From Mixta gaviniae (GTDB lineage Bacteria > Pseudomonadota > Gammaproteobacteria > Enterobacterales > Enterobacteriaceae), in assembly GCF_002953195.1 (NCBI RefSeq), contig NZ_CP026377.1, positions 3,906,001 through 3,970,000 of the forward strand: a DNA stretch of 64,000 nucleotides. The letters are read 5' to 3'. A program made the translations under genes and the position numbers. The first letter of the stretch is position 1, and each line of letters begins with the position of its first letter. Under the pieces are notes generated by a model. The model worked only from the letters and a program-made list of their open reading frames with translations, did no database searches and was not told the origin of the DNA. Positions 1 to 9,370 of the stretch are shown here, piece after piece.

Positions 1-148
1 CCAGCAGCGGCCCCTGCTCCGGCGCAGGCAGCGTCTGCTGCAGCAGATATTCATCCGCCGCATCCCACGCCTGCAGCGGGTTTTCTTCCTGCATACGCGG
101 GAAGCGGTGTAAGGTCAGGGTGCGTTGGCTCAGTTCTAATTGGCTCAT
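1..148 (-). CDS. rlmG: 23S rRNA (guanine-1835 N2)-methyltransferase RlmG, N-terminal fragment
   Basis: Only the first 49 codons are inside the window; the gene runs off the left edge. The translation starts [16 protein letters not shown] and contains [16 protein letters not shown], which matches the start of E. coli RlmG (YgjO). That enzyme is an AdoMet-dependent methyltransferase modifying G1835 of 23S rRNA. The catalytic domain is not visible. It is divergent from ygjP, the same arrangement as in E. coli, and this supports the identification. The ATG is at 146-148. Confidence 0.85.
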   Translation of the reverse strand, partial: MSQLELSQRTLTLHRFPRMQEENPLQAWDAADEYLLQQTLPAPEQGPLL

Positions 149-232
149 GGATTCCTCGGCGTGGTACTATTGCGCATCTTTTCGCCCCGAAAGCGGGGGC
201 GCAGTATACTGCCTTTTTATTCGAGTCGCGTC

Positions 233-736
233 ATGTCGTCGTTAATTTATCTTCAGGGCTATCCCGATACGCTGCTGCGTCAGGTGCAGACCCTTATCGA
301 TCAGCAGCGCCTCGGCGAAGTGCTGGAAAAACGCTATCCCGGAATGCACGGCATCACCAGTGATAAAGCGCTGTATGACTACACGCTGGCACTGAAAAAC
401 CGCTACTTACGCAACGCTGCGCCGCTGAACAAGGTGATCTATGACAGCAAAATCCGCGTGATGAAACATGCGCTCGGCCTGCATACCGCCGTGTCGCAGA
501 TTCAGGGCGGCAAGCTGAAGGCGAGAGCAGAAATCCGCGTCGCCACCCTGTTCCGCCAGGCGCCGGAAGCGTTTTTGCGCATGATCGTGGTGCATGAGCT
601 GGCGCATATTAAAGAGAAAGATCACAACAAGGCGTTTTATCAGCTCTGCTGCCATATGGAGCCGGCCTATCACCAGCTGGAGTTCGATACCCGGCTGTGG
701 CTGACGCACCAGGCGCTGCAGGGCAACGCCGGCTAA
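233..736 (+). CDS. ygjP: YgjP-family zincin-like metal-dependent protein
   Basis: A 167-residue protein of the YgjP/DUF45 family, the same length as E. coli YgjP. A zincin-type motif is visible: HELAH at residues 121-125, followed by H131 in DHNKAF. The open frame could begin at 140, but the ATG at 233 (MSSLIYLQGYP) matches the E. coli start and the extra 31 residues look like untranslated leader. E. coli YgjP has been reported to act as a UTP pyrophosphatase; the zincin-like fold suggests metal-dependent hydrolysis. The substrate here is not shown by sequence. It ends next to the convergent clcB. Confidence 0.85.
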   Translation: MSSLIYLQGYPDTLLRQVQTLIDQQRLGEVLEKRYPGMHGITSDKALYDYTLALKNRYLRNAAPLNKVIYDSKIRVMKHALGLHTAVSQIQGGKLKARAEIRVATLFRQAPEAFLRMIVVHELAHIKEKDHNKAFYQLCCHMEPAYHQLEFDTRLWLTHQALQGNAG

Positions 737-737
737 G

Positions 738-2425
738 TCAGATAAAATCTTTCGCCTTCCTGATCAGGCTGGTTTTGGTCAGCGCGCCGAGGTATTTGCG
801 ATCCTGCGGATTGTTCAACACCGGCAGGCGCTCCAGCGTCACCTGCGCGAACGCTTCCCATCCCTCGCGAATGGTCTGATTGCGGAATACGCACGGGAAC
901 TGGCCATCCATCACCAGAATTACCGGTGAATCAAGCGTCAGCTCACGATCCAGGATCTTGCGCGAAATGTCATGAATCGATACCGCGCCGAGAAAGTGGC
1001 CCAGATCGTTGATCACATAGACATAGCGCTCCTTCTTCAGCGAGCTGACCGCCAGCGCGCGGCCGACCGACTCATGCGGCTGCAGCGCCGCGCCTGGCAC
1101 GATAAACTGCTCAATCACCCCATTATCGAAATCGAGCTTGGCATCGGCGCGGTTAAAATGCTGCGTCACCACCGGATAGGTGCTGGCGGCCTGTAAGCGC
1201 CAGGCGAGCATAGCCGCCAGCACGCTGGCGATCATCACCGGGAACAGCAGGCTGCTGTTCAGCGTCATCTCCAGCACCATCAGCATCGCCATCAGCGGCG
1301 CCTGGCTTACCGCCGCCAGCATCGCCGCCATACCCACCACGGCGAACAGCAGCGCATTGCCGGCCGGCAGCCCCGCCTGCAGCGCCAGCGTGGCGAGGAT
1401 AACCCCCAGCAGCGCACCCACCAGCAACGACGGGGTAAACAGCCCCCGACCGCGTTCGATCCCACCGACAGCGCCGTCGCCGCCATTTTCAACACCAGCA
1501 GCAGCGCCAGCGCCGGCAGCAAATAGCGTCCCGCCATAATATTAACGATGACCTCGTAGCCGTTGCCGAGGATATCGGTAGAGACGATCGCCAGCGCCCC
1601 CACCAGCGCGCCGCCCAGCCCGAGACGCAGCGGCAGGTTGGTTACCCTGGCGAACAGCCGCCGGCTGCGGCCAATCAGCGTAAGCATCGCCCAGCCGAGC
1701 AGGCCGGCCAGCAGGCCGACTGCCACCGTCAGCAGCAGCGTAGTCGGACTTAGCTGAAACTGTGCTTCGACAAAGGGATAGAGCGCGTTGCGATAGCCAA
1801 GCGACCACATGGTCATCACCGCCGTCGCCGCCGCGATAATCAGCGGGATCATGCGCTGCAGCGCGGTGATGCCGAAGGCGATCTCCGCCACGAAGATCGC
1901 CGAGGCGAGCGGCGCATGGTAGACCGAAGCCAGCCCGGCGGCGGCGGCCATGGCGACAATTTCGCTGTTGCTGAGCGCGGTCGATTTAAAGCAGAAGCGG
2001 CCCAGCAGGCTGCCGCACAGAGCCGACAGCTGCACCATCGGCCCCTCTTTCCCCACCGACGCGCCGCTGCCGATACTGGCGATCGAGGAGAGCGCACGGA
2101 ACAGCGAGGTTTTGGTCGGCACCGCGTCAAGGCGCGCGTTAATCACTTCGAGATAGTCGGTTTTACTGGTTTGCTGGCGCTCCAGCGAGGTGGCATAGCG
2201 GAGAAAAAAGCCGGCGATCACCCCACCCGCGCCGACCAGCAGCGGCCAGGAGAACCAGGGCCAGGCGGTTACCGCCACGGTAATATCGCGATCGCTGTGA
2301 AACAGCAGCTGATTAATCAGTTCGATAAGCTGGCGAAAGCCCAGCGTCACCAGCGATGCCGCGCAGCCGACCGGGATGGCGACCAACAGGCTGGTCCAGT
2401 TGAGTACATGTTTACTGCTGCTCAC
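738..2425 (-). pseudogene. clcB: ClC-type chloride channel/transporter with C-terminal CBS domains, frameshifted
   Basis: Two overlapping frames (2425 down to about 1445, and about 1440 down to 738) together encode one ClC protein of roughly 560 residues with two C-terminal CBS motifs. The first part has the ClC filter motif GSGAS (119-123) and GKEGP with gating Glu127. The second part resumes with LFTPSLLVGALLG, the conserved GxFxP region. The frame breaks at a run of five C at 1443-1447 (G5 on the coding strand); one extra G would restore it. It could be true inactivation or a homopolymer sequencing error. The GTG start at 2425 follows GAAGGA. The residue matching the proton glutamate of ClC-ec1 (E203) appears to be Ile182. 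Confidence 0.85.
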
Positions 2426-2585
2426 ATCACATCCTTCTGTTACGGCTCCCTGAAGCGGGGCGAAGAACCATCATATTGGAAGGCGGATCGCAGGATCAAA
2501 TCGCCGCGCCGCGTTATCGTTGCGCGCGCCGCCGCGCATGTTACTCTGCCCTTCTTTGCTCAGCGTCAGGAGAGGGGCAATACTT

Positions 2586-3563
2586 ATGATTCGCTTCGCT
2601 ATTGTAGGCACTAACTGGATCACCCGGCAGTTTGTCGAGGCGGCGCAGCAGACCGGCGCCATGACGCTGGCCGCCGTTTACTCACGCACGCTGGAGCAGG
2701 CGCAGGTCTTTAACAGGGATTACGCCGTCGCGCATCTGTTTCTTTCGCTGGAGCAGATGGCCGCTTCCGATGAGATCGACGCCGTCTATCTTGCCAGCCC
2801 AAACGCGCTGCACAGCGCGCAGGCGCAGCTGTTTTTGCGTCATAAGAAGCATGTGATCTGCGAAAAGCCGCTCGCTTCTAACCTGCGCGAGGCGCAGCAG
2901 ATGATCGCCTGCGCGCGCGAAAACGGCGTGGTGCTGTTCGAGGCCTTTAAAACCGCCAGCCTGCCCAACTTTCTGGCGCTGCGTCAGGCGCTGCCGCAGG
3001 TCGGCCGGCTGCGCAAAGCGCTATTCAACTACTGCCAGTACTCCTCGCGCTACCCGCGCTACCTCAACGGCGAACGGCCCAACACCTTTGAGCCGCGCTG
3101 GTCCAACGGTTCGATAATGGATATCGGCTACTACAGCCTCGCCAGCGCGCTGGCGCTCTGGGGCGATCCGTTGCGCGTGCAGGCGCAGGCGACGCTGCTG
3201 GAGAGCGGCGTCGACGGGCACGGCTCGGTGATCATGGACTACGGCGATTTCGACGTGACGCTGCTGCACTCTAAGGTCAGTGACTCCGCGATGCCCAGCG
3301 AGGTTCAGGGCGAGGCGGGATCGCTGGTAATTGAAAAGCTTGCCGAAGCTCAGCGTGTCACGCTGATGTTGCGCGGCGGCCAGCCGCAGGATCTGACGCA
3401 GCCGCAGCATAGCAATACCATGCGTTACGAAGCGCAGCATTTTGTGGAGCTGGTCAGGCAGCGCCAGGTGGAACATCCCGGGCTGGCGCTGTCGCTCAGC
3501 ACCGCACGCTGGCTAACAGAGATCCGCCGACAAACCGGCGTGGTTTTCCCCGCTGACGGGTAA
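2586..3563 (+). CDS. ygjR: Gfo/Idh/MocA family NAD(P)-dependent oxidoreductase
   Basis: A 325-residue protein with an N-terminal Rossmann domain (AIVGTNWI at 5-12) and the family motif CEKPLASN at 92-99, where E93-K94-P95 sits near the nicotinamide. A C-terminal alpha/beta substrate domain follows (GSIMDIGYY). The family oxidises or reduces sugars and related alcohols with NAD(P); the substrate is unknown. The ATG at 2586 follows a purine-rich AGGAGAGGGG site and is preferred to the upstream ATG at 2520. Its position before alx is that of ygjR in E. coli, which is the basis for the symbol. Confidence 0.8.
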   Translation: MIRFAIVGTNWITRQFVEAAQQTGAMTLAAVYSRTLEQAQVFNRDYAVAHLFLSLEQMAASDEIDAVYLASPNALHSAQAQLFLRHKKHVICEKPLASNLREAQQMIACARENGVVLFEAFKTASLPNFLALRQALPQVGRLRKALFNYCQYSSRYPRYLNGERPNTFEPRWSNGSIMDIGYYSLASALALWGDPLRVQAQATLLESGVDGHGSVIMDYGDFDVTLLHSKVSDSAMPSEVQGEAGSLVIEKLAEAQRVTLMLRGGQPQDLTQPQHSNTMRYEAQHFVELVRQRQVEHPGLALSLSTARWLTEIRRQTGVVFPADG

Positions 3564-3610
3564 ACGCGATAAAGCGTGTGTAAATATTTCTAAATATGTC
3601 CTGCCGCACG

Positions 3611-3639
3611 TTGCTAATTTCGGCGCGCCCCACTATCTT
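3611..3639 (+). promoter_or_regulatory. Probable sigma-70 promoter of alx
   Basis: TTGCTA at 3611-3616 and TATCTT at 3634-3639 are separated by 17 bases and lie just upstream of the alx leader. Transcription would start near 3646. Seen by eye only; no start site is known for this strain. Confidence 0.5.
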
Positions 3640-3644
3640 TTGCC

Positions 3645-3830
3645 TCAGCAAAGGGGAGTAACTTGTAAGCCGATCGATCGTCACTACGATGCGCTACGCA
3701 TCCGGTCATCGGGCAACCCGGAATGTAATTCTGCGTTGTAAGTGAGACCTTGCCGGAAGGCGAGGCTTTGCTTGCAGCAAACAGAGCGGCTGGCGTCTTC
3801 CGACGTTGGCCGTTTTTTGTTTATTGACAG
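3645..3830 (+). promoter_or_regulatory. yybP-ykoY (Mn2+/pH-responsive) riboswitch in the alx leader
   Basis: The 190-base untranslated leader of alx contains the landmarks of the yybP-ykoY family: AAAGGGGAGTA at 3650-3660, a variable hairpin (GATGCG/CGCATC), and the distal block TAAGTGAGACCTTGCCGG near 3739-3756. It ends in a pyrimidine-rich CGTTTTTTG stretch before the start codon. In E. coli this leader (PRE, also found as sRNA SraF) controls alx translation in response to Mn2+ and alkaline pH. The primary-sequence blocks resemble those in E. coli; ligand binding here is inferred from the family. Confidence 0.85.
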
Positions 3831-3839
3831 GATATGCTT

Positions 3840-4811
3840 ATGCAAACCGTTGGCACACCGTTACTTTGGGGCAGCTTTGCCGTTGTCGTTCTGCTTATGC
3901 TGGCGATCGATCTCTTTTTACAGGGCCGGCGCGGCGCGCAAACCATGACGCTGAAACAGGCCGCCGCCTGGTCGCTGGTCTGGGTCTCTGTTTCTCTGCT
4001 TTTCGCCGCCGCCTTCTGGTGGTATCTCGAGGGTGCCGCCGGCCGTGAAATGGCGAATACGCAAACCATGGCGTTCTTAACCGGCTACGTGCTGGAAAAG
4101 GCGCTGGCGGTAGATAACGTCTTCGTCTGGCTGATGCTGTTCGGCTATTTCGCCGTGCCGCCCGCCTATCAGCGCCGCGTGCTGATCTACGGCGTGCTGG
4201 GCGCTATCGTGCTGCGCACCATTATGATCTTCGCCGGCAGCTGGCTGGTAACGCAGTTCAGCTGGATCCTCTATCTGTTCGGCGCTTTCCTGCTGCTGAC
4301 CGGCATCAAGATGGCTTTCAGCAAAGAGGATGATGAAAACGCGGTGGGCGATAAGCCGGTCGTACGCTGGCTGCGCAGCCATCTGCGCATGACCGATAAC
4401 CTCGAAGGCGAGAAGTTCTTTGTACGCCGCAACGGCCTGTTGTACGCCACGCCGCTGCTGCTGGTGCTGATTATGGTCGAGCTGAGCGACGTCATCTTCG
4501 CCGTCGACAGCATCCCGGCGATTTTCGCCGTCACCACCGATCCCTTTATCGTGCTGACCTCGAACCTGTTCGCCATTCTTGGCCTGCGCGCCATGTACTT
4601 TCTGCTGTCGGGCGTGGCGGAGCGCTTCTCGATGCTGAAATATGGTCTGGCGATTGTGCTGGTGTTTATCGGTATCAAGATGCTGATCGTCGATATCTGG
4701 CACATCCCCGTCTCGGTTTCGCTTGGCGTCGTCGGCACCATTCTCGGCCTGACCCTGCTGATCAACGCCTGGGTAAACCGAAAAAACGACCGCAAGCAGC
4801 TGACAAAATAA
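3840..4811 (+). CDS. alx: Alx, TerC-family inner-membrane protein (Mn2+ homeostasis)
   Basis: A 323-residue polytopic membrane protein with about nine hydrophobic segments. It matches E. coli Alx closely: TVGTPLLWG at the N-terminus, [17 protein letters not shown] and [18 protein letters not shown] in membrane segments. The acidic residues of EKALAVDN and SDVIFAVD are the TerC-family candidates for metal binding. E. coli Alx is linked to Mn2+ export and alkaline response. The ATG at 3840 is preferred to the one at 3834 because AGGA at 3829-3832 is then correctly spaced. The riboswitch leader upstream agrees with the assignment. Confidence 0.93.
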   Translation: MQTVGTPLLWGSFAVVVLLMLAIDLFLQGRRGAQTMTLKQAAAWSLVWVSVSLLFAAAFWWYLEGAAGREMANTQTMAFLTGYVLEKALAVDNVFVWLMLFGYFAVPPAYQRRVLIYGVLGAIVLRTIMIFAGSWLVTQFSWILYLFGAFLLLTGIKMAFSKEDDENAVGDKPVVRWLRSHLRMTDNLEGEKFFVRRNGLLYATPLLLVLIMVELSDVIFAVDSIPAIFAVTTDPFIVLTSNLFAILGLRAMYFLLSGVAERFSMLKYGLAIVLVFIGIKMLIVDIWHIPVSVSLGVVGTILGLTLLINAWVNRKNDRKQLTK

Positions 4812-4819
4812 TATGCCAC

Positions 4820-4836
4820 GGGGCGCGCTGCGCCCC
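4820..4836 (+). terminator. Hairpin after alx
   Basis: A perfect 7-bp stem (GGGGCGC/GCGCCCC) with a 3-base loop lies 9 bases past the alx stop codon. There is no clear T tract, so termination would be weak or Rho-assisted. Confidence 0.4.
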
Positions 4837-4964
4837 GCTTATCATGTTGCGTTAATGCAGTGTATCAAATGTAATCACTGTCACAGTTCGGTTACGCAGA
4901 AATAAAAAAAGATGATCCAGCGCGGAAAGCAAGAATTTCTGCTTTTCCTGTCATCGCATTTCCT

Positions 4965-5015
4965 TATACTCCCCCCGGCAAACACACATACCGTTTTGTC
5001 GCCTGAGCAGGCGAC
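4965..5015 (+). promoter_or_regulatory. sstT promoter -10 and leader with CA-rich segment and hairpin
   Basis: A TATACT box at 4965-4970 suggests a start near 4977. The leader then opens with a C/A-rich run (CAAACACACATACC, 4979-4992) and a strong hairpin, GTCGCCTG/CAGGCGAC at 4998-5015. In E. coli and Salmonella sstT is a target of the sRNA GcvB, whose GU-rich R1 region pairs with CA-rich sites. I infer the same control here. No good -35 box was seen. Confidence 0.4.
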
Positions 5016-5047
5016 AGCGGTGACGATAACAAAGACTGGTTCTGACG

Positions 5048-6286
5048 ATGGGAAATAGCTCCTCCACGCTGATTGCGCGCCTGTTTGGCGGCAGTCTGGT
5101 AAAACAAATCATGATTGGCCTGGCGGCGGGCATCGCTCTGGCCTGGTTTTCGAAAGAGACGGCGCTGGCCGTCGGCCTGCTCGGCTCGCTGTTCGTTAGC
5201 GCGCTGAAGGCAGTAGCGCCACTGCTGGTGTTGGTGCTGGTGATCGCCTCGATCGCCAACCATAAGCAGGGGCAGAAGACCAACATTCGCCCGATCATTA
5301 TGCTCTATCTGCTGAGTACCTTTTTTGCCGCGCTGGTGGCGGTGGTATGCAGCCATCTTTATCCGCAAACCTTAACGCTTAACGCGGCGAAGACCGATAT
5401 CACGCCACCTTCCGGCATCATCGAGGTGCTGCATGGCCTGCTGATGAGCATGGTGGCGAACCCGTTCGACGCGCTGATGAACGCCAACTATATCGGCATT
5501 CTGGTCTGGGCAATCGGTCTGGGCATCGCCTTCCGTCACAGCAGCGATACCACGCGCCAGCTGTTGAACGACGCCTCGGACGCAGTAACCTGGGTGGTGC
5601 GGATGGTGATCCGCTGCGCGCCGCTGGGCATTTTCGGCCTGGTGGCGTCAATTCTGGCTTCGACCGGTTTTTCGGCGCTGTGGAACTATGCCCATCTGTT
5701 GACCCTGCTGATTGGCTGTATGCTGCTGATGGCGCTGGTGTTCAACCCGATTCTGGTCTGGTGGCAAATCCGCCGCAACCCCTATCCGCTGGTGTTTACC
5801 TGCCTGCGCGAAAGCGGCGTGACCGCCTTCTTTACCCGCAGCTCGGCGGCCAATATTCCGGTGAATATGGCGCTGGCGAAGCGCCTTAAGCTGGATGAGG
5901 ATACCTACTCCGTCTCGATTCCGCTGGGCGCAACCATCAGCATGGCGGGCGCCTCGATTACCATTACCGTGCTGACGCTGGCCGCCGTGCATACGCTGGG
6001 CATTGATGTCGACGTGCCGACCGCGGTTCTGCTCAGCCTGGTTGCTTCGCTGTGCGCCTGCGGCGCCTCCGGCGTCGCCGGCGGCTCGCTGCTGCTGATC
6101 CCGGTAGCCTGCAATATGTTCGGCATTCCGAACGATGTGGCGATGCAGGTGGTGGCGGTCGGCTTTATCATCGGCGTCCTGCAGGATTCGGCGGAAACCG
6201 CGCTGAATTCCTCGACCGATATCCTGTTTACCGCGGCAGTGTGCCAGGCGGAAGAGCGCCGCGAAGCGGCCAAAGATATCGGCTAA
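5048..6286 (+). CDS. sstT: Na+/serine-threonine symporter SstT
   Basis: A 412-residue dicarboxylate/amino acid:cation symporter (DAACS family). Eight or more membrane segments are visible, together with the serine-rich re-entrant loop motif [16 protein letters not shown] and the C-terminal [17 protein letters not shown] and [13 protein letters not shown] regions that form the substrate and Na+ sites in this family. Length and sequence match E. coli SstT (414 residues). It imports serine and threonine with Na+. The alx-sstT order is the same as in E. coli, but ygjV, which follows in E. coli, is missing. Confidence 0.95.
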   Translation: MGNSSSTLIARLFGGSLVKQIMIGLAAGIALAWFSKETALAVGLLGSLFVSALKAVAPLLVLVLVIASIANHKQGQKTNIRPIIMLYLLSTFFAALVAVVCSHLYPQTLTLNAAKTDITPPSGIIEVLHGLLMSMVANPFDALMNANYIGILVWAIGLGIAFRHSSDTTRQLLNDASDAVTWVVRMVIRCAPLGIFGLVASILASTGFSALWNYAHLLTLLIGCMLLMALVFNPILVWWQIRRNPYPLVFTCLRESGVTAFFTRSSAANIPVNMALAKRLKLDEDTYSVSIPLGATISMAGASITITVLTLAAVHTLGIDVDVPTAVLLSLVASLCACGASGVAGGSLLLIPVACNMFGIPNDVAMQVVAVGFIIGVLQDSAETALNSSTDILFTAAVCQAEERREAAKDIG

Positions 6287-6379
6287 CGCAAAATAAAACG
6301 TCCCGCGACAACGTGGCGCGGGACGCAGTATCAGGGAGAGCGTCTCTTTGATCGGCCGAACCGCCCGCTACGGGCACCA

Positions 6380-6404
6380 GGCGACCTGCGGGTCGCCTTT
6401 TTTT
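6380..6404 (+). terminator. Rho-independent terminator of sstT
   Basis: GGCGACC/GGTCGCC stem at 6380-6397 followed by seven T on the plus strand, just before the convergent uxaA stop. A second GC-rich hairpin, CGTCCCGCG/CGCGGGACG, lies upstream near 6299-6325. Confidence 0.75.
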
Positions 6405-6407
6405 GGC

Positions 6408-7898
6408 CTACAGCGTGACGCCGCTTTTGAAAATCGCCAGCTCGCGGAAATCGTTGCGTTCGTTGTTAGTCAGCGTGCCGTTCGCCACACCGACAATGTA
6501 ATCGACAAAGCTCTCCAGCAGGCTCTCCATCGGCATGCCCTGTACCAGCGGCCCGGCATTGAAATCGATCCAGTGCGGCTTACGCGCCGCCAGCTCGCTG
6601 TTGGTGGCGATTTTCACCGTCGGCACAAAGCCACCGTAGGGCGTGCCGCGCCCGGTGGTAAACAACACCATATGGCAGCCGGCGCCCGCCAGCGCGCTGG
6701 TCGCCACCGCATCGTTGCCCGGCGCGCTAAGCAGGTTCAGGCCCGGCTGACGCAGCCGCTCGCCATACTTCAGCACATCCACCACCTGGCTCTGCCCCGC
6801 CTTTTGCGTGCAGCCCAGCGATTTTTCTTCCAGGGTGGTGATGCCGCCCGCCTTGTTGCCCGGCGACGGGTTTTCATAGATCGGCTGCTGATGGGCGATA
6901 AAGTAGCGTTTGAAATCGTTGATCATCGCCACTGTTTTCCCGAAAGTGGCTTCATCGCGGCAGCGGCTCATCAGAATGCGTTCCGCGCCGAACATCTCCG
7001 GCACCTCGGTCAGCACCGTGGTGCCGCCGTTGGCGATCATGCGATCGGAAAAACGTCCCAGCATCGGGTTGGCGGTAATGCCGGAGAAGCCGTCCGAGCC
7101 GCCGCACTCCAGACCGAACTTCAACTCGCTCAGCCGTCCCGGCTCGCGCTGGTCATGCCGCATCGCCTGATAAAGCTGATGCAAATGCCTCAGCCCCGCC
7201 TCAACCTCATCCTCCTGCTGCTGGCAGATCATAAAGCTGACGCGATCGCTGTCGTAGTCGCCCAGCGTTTCACGGAAGGTATCGACCTGATTGTTCTCAC
7301 AGCCAAGCCCGATCACCAGCACCGCGCCAGCGTTGGGGTGACGCACCATATTTTGCAGCATGGTGCGGGTATTCTCATGATCCTGCCCCAGCTGCGAACA
7401 GCCGAACGGATGGCTGAACAGATGCACGCCATCAATATCCGCGGCGTCATCGGTTTCGCGCAAAAAGCGCTGCAGGATCTGGCGCGCGATGCCGTTGACG
7501 CAGCCGACGGTAGGCAAAATCCACAGCTCATTGCGGATGCCCACCTCGCCATTGGCACGGCGATAGATCTGCACTTCGCGATCGGCGGCCTGCGGCGGCA
7601 AGGTCTGAAAATCGGGCTGGTACTGATACTCATCCAGATCGCTGAGGTTGGTGCGCGCGTTCTGGGCATGCACATGCTCGCCGACCGCAATTGGCTGCGT
7701 GGCATGGCCGATCGGCAGCCCGTACTTAATGATATGCTCATCGGGCGCGATCGGCCGCAGCGCGAACTTATGCCCGCGAGCAATCGGCTGGCGCAGGATG
7801 AGCGTCACGCCCTCCAGCGTCAGCGCGCTGCCTTCATCCAGATCGCTGAGCGCGACGGCGACGTTATCGCGCGGCGCGATTTTAATGGCCTGTTGCAT
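6408..7898 (-). CDS. uxaA: Altronate dehydratase UxaA
   Basis: 496 residues, against 495 for E. coli UxaA, and similar along its length. Landmarks are FALRPIAPDEHIIKYGLPIG in the N-terminal SAF-like domain and SPGNKAGGITTLEEKSLG, KFGLECGGSDGFSGITANP and CSQLG in the dehydratase domain. It converts D-altronate to 2-keto-3-deoxygluconate in the galacturonate pathway, in the cytosol, with a metal cofactor. It is the last gene of uxaC-uxaB-uxaA, 12 bases after uxaB. Confidence 0.96.
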   Translation of the reverse strand: MQQAIKIAPRDNVAVALSDLDEGSALTLEGVTLILRQPIARGHKFALRPIAPDEHIIKYGLPIGHATQPIAVGEHVHAQNARTNLSDLDEYQYQPDFQTLPPQAADREVQIYRRANGEVGIRNELWILPTVGCVNGIARQILQRFLRETDDAADIDGVHLFSHPFGCSQLGQDHENTRTMLQNMVRHPNAGAVLVIGLGCENNQVDTFRETLGDYDSDRVSFMICQQQEDEVEAGLRHLHQLYQAMRHDQREPGRLSELKFGLECGGSDGFSGITANPMLGRFSDRMIANGGTTVLTEVPEMFGAERILMSRCRDEATFGKTVAMINDFKRYFIAHQQPIYENPSPGNKAGGITTLEEKSLGCTQKAGQSQVVDVLKYGERLRQPGLNLLSAPGNDAVATSALAGAGCHMVLFTTGRGTPYGGFVPTVKIATNSELAARKPHWIDFNAGPLVQGMPMESLLESFVDYIVGVANGTLTNNERNDFRELAIFKSGVTL

Positions 7899-7910
7899 AG
7901 CCGCTGTTCC

Positions 7911-9356
7911 TCATTGTGGTATCGCCGCCCGCATGCCCTGAGCGGTAATGGTTTGCAGGTGAGCGGCAACGGCGTCAACCAGTCCCGGCAGCTGACTCAG
8001 ATCCTGTTGCCAGTGTTGTTCATCGCTCAGTACGGCAGCGACCAGCTGTTGCAGCGAGATAGCGCCCTGCGCCTGTTGTGGCCAGAGTGTGGCGAAGCGG
8101 TCCAGCCACTGTGCGTCATCCTGCAACGCATAGGGCTCGCCGTCGCGCTCGCCGCGATACCAGGCCAGCAGCGCCGCCAGCGCGAAGGTGATGCGCGTCG
8201 GCCACCGGCCGCTTTGCTGATGCCCGGCCAGCAGCTGCGGCAGCAGGCGCGTACGGAACTTGGTCATGCTGTTTAGCGCGATAGCGGAGAGCGGGTGACG
8301 AATAAATGGATTGCGAAAACGCCCCAGCACCGCATCGGCGAAACGGTGCAGATCCGCCGCCGGCAGATCGAGCGTCGGGATCACCTCTTCGCGCAGCAGC
8401 GCATCGACAAAGCCGGCAATCTCGCTGTCAGCCATCGCCTCGCCGACGGTATCGAGACCGGCGAGCCAGGCGACCGGCACCATTGCGGTATGCGCGCCGT
8501 TAAGGATGGCGACCTTCTGCTCTTTCCATGGCTTAATGTCATCCACCAGACGGATATTGAGCGGCAGCGTATGCAGATGCAGCTCGTCCGCGACCTGCTG
8601 CGGCCCCTCGATCACGAACTGGTAGAAGACCTCGCCCGCTACCAGCAGCGGATCGCGGTAGCCGAGCGTGGCGAAAATCTGCTCCGCTTCCTCGTGCGGA
8701 TAGCCGGGCACGATGCGATCCACCAGCGTGTTGCAGAAGATATTGTGCTGCGCAATCCAGTCGCTGAAGGCCGCCGGCAGCTGCCAGAGTTGCGCATAGC
8801 GCAGCACCATTTCACGCAGAGTCGCGCCGTTATCGTCAATCAGCTCGCAGGGCAGCAGGATCCAGCCTTTATCCGCCGCGCCGTCAAAGTGCTGCCAGCG
8901 CGCCCAGAGCAGCTGGGTCAGCTTGCCGGGAAAAGAGCGCGCCGGGCGATCGTCCGGGCGATCCCCGGCGTTAAAGGCGATCCCCGCCTCAGTGGTGTTA
9001 GAAAACATAAAGCGGATCTGCGGATCGCGCGCCAGAGCGATAAACTGCTCAAACTGCGTCCAGGGCTGGATCTCTTCGTTCACCGAGCGAATCAGGCGCG
9101 GCTCGCTGATCACCTCGCCCTGCGCGTTCAGCCCGCGGATCAGCGCGGTGTACAGCCCGTCCTGGTGGTTAAGCGTATAGTCGACGTGCCGGTCGAGCGG
9201 CCGGATTACCGTTACGCCGGCGTTGAGATCGCCGTGAACGTTAAGCAGGTCGATCTGCCAGTCGATAAAGGCACGCAGAAAGTTGCCTTCGCCGAACTGA
9301 ATAATACGCGTGGGATAGCGCGGTCCCGGGAAAGCGTCGCGATTAAGGGTTTGCAT
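7911..9356 (-). CDS. uxaB: Tagaturonate reductase (altronate oxidoreductase) UxaB
   Basis: A 481-residue member of the mannitol dehydrogenase family. The nucleotide-binding start [17 protein letters not shown] (about 17-33) and the catalytic-domain motif [20 protein letters not shown] are clear, with the conserved Lys in KVAILNGAH. It reduces D-tagaturonate to D-altronate with NADH. The ATG at 9356 follows GAGGAAACCGC; the upstream ATG at 9374 lies inside uxaC and is not needed. In E. coli uxaB is a separate locus; here it sits between uxaC and uxaA, completing the pathway in one transcript. Confidence 0.95.
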   Translation of the reverse strand: MQTLNRDAFPGPRYPTRIIQFGEGNFLRAFIDWQIDLLNVHGDLNAGVTVIRPLDRHVDYTLNHQDGLYTALIRGLNAQGEVISEPRLIRSVNEEIQPWTQFEQFIALARDPQIRFMFSNTTEAGIAFNAGDRPDDRPARSFPGKLTQLLWARWQHFDGAADKGWILLPCELIDDNGATLREMVLRYAQLWQLPAAFSDWIAQHNIFCNTLVDRIVPGYPHEEAEQIFATLGYRDPLLVAGEVFYQFVIEGPQQVADELHLHTLPLNIRLVDDIKPWKEQKVAILNGAHTAMVPVAWLAGLDTVGEAMADSEIAGFVDALLREEVIPTLDLPAADLHRFADAVLGRFRNPFIRHPLSAIALNSMTKFRTRLLPQLLAGHQQSGRWPTRITFALAALLAWYRGERDGEPYALQDDAQWLDRFATLWPQQAQGAISLQQLVAAVLSDEQHWQQDLSQLPGLVDAVAAHLQTITAQGMRAAIPQ

Positions 9357-9370
9357 GCGGTTTCCTCGGA

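Noticed and set aside
140..232. Upstream ATG for ygjP
   Set aside because: It overlaps the divergent rlmG start and adds 31 residues not found in E. coli YgjP.
6348..8276. 642-codon open frame on the plus strand, antisense to uxaA and uxaB
   Set aside because: Rich in His, Arg and Gln with no family resemblance; it mirrors the GC-rich codon pattern of two well-identified genes on the other strand.
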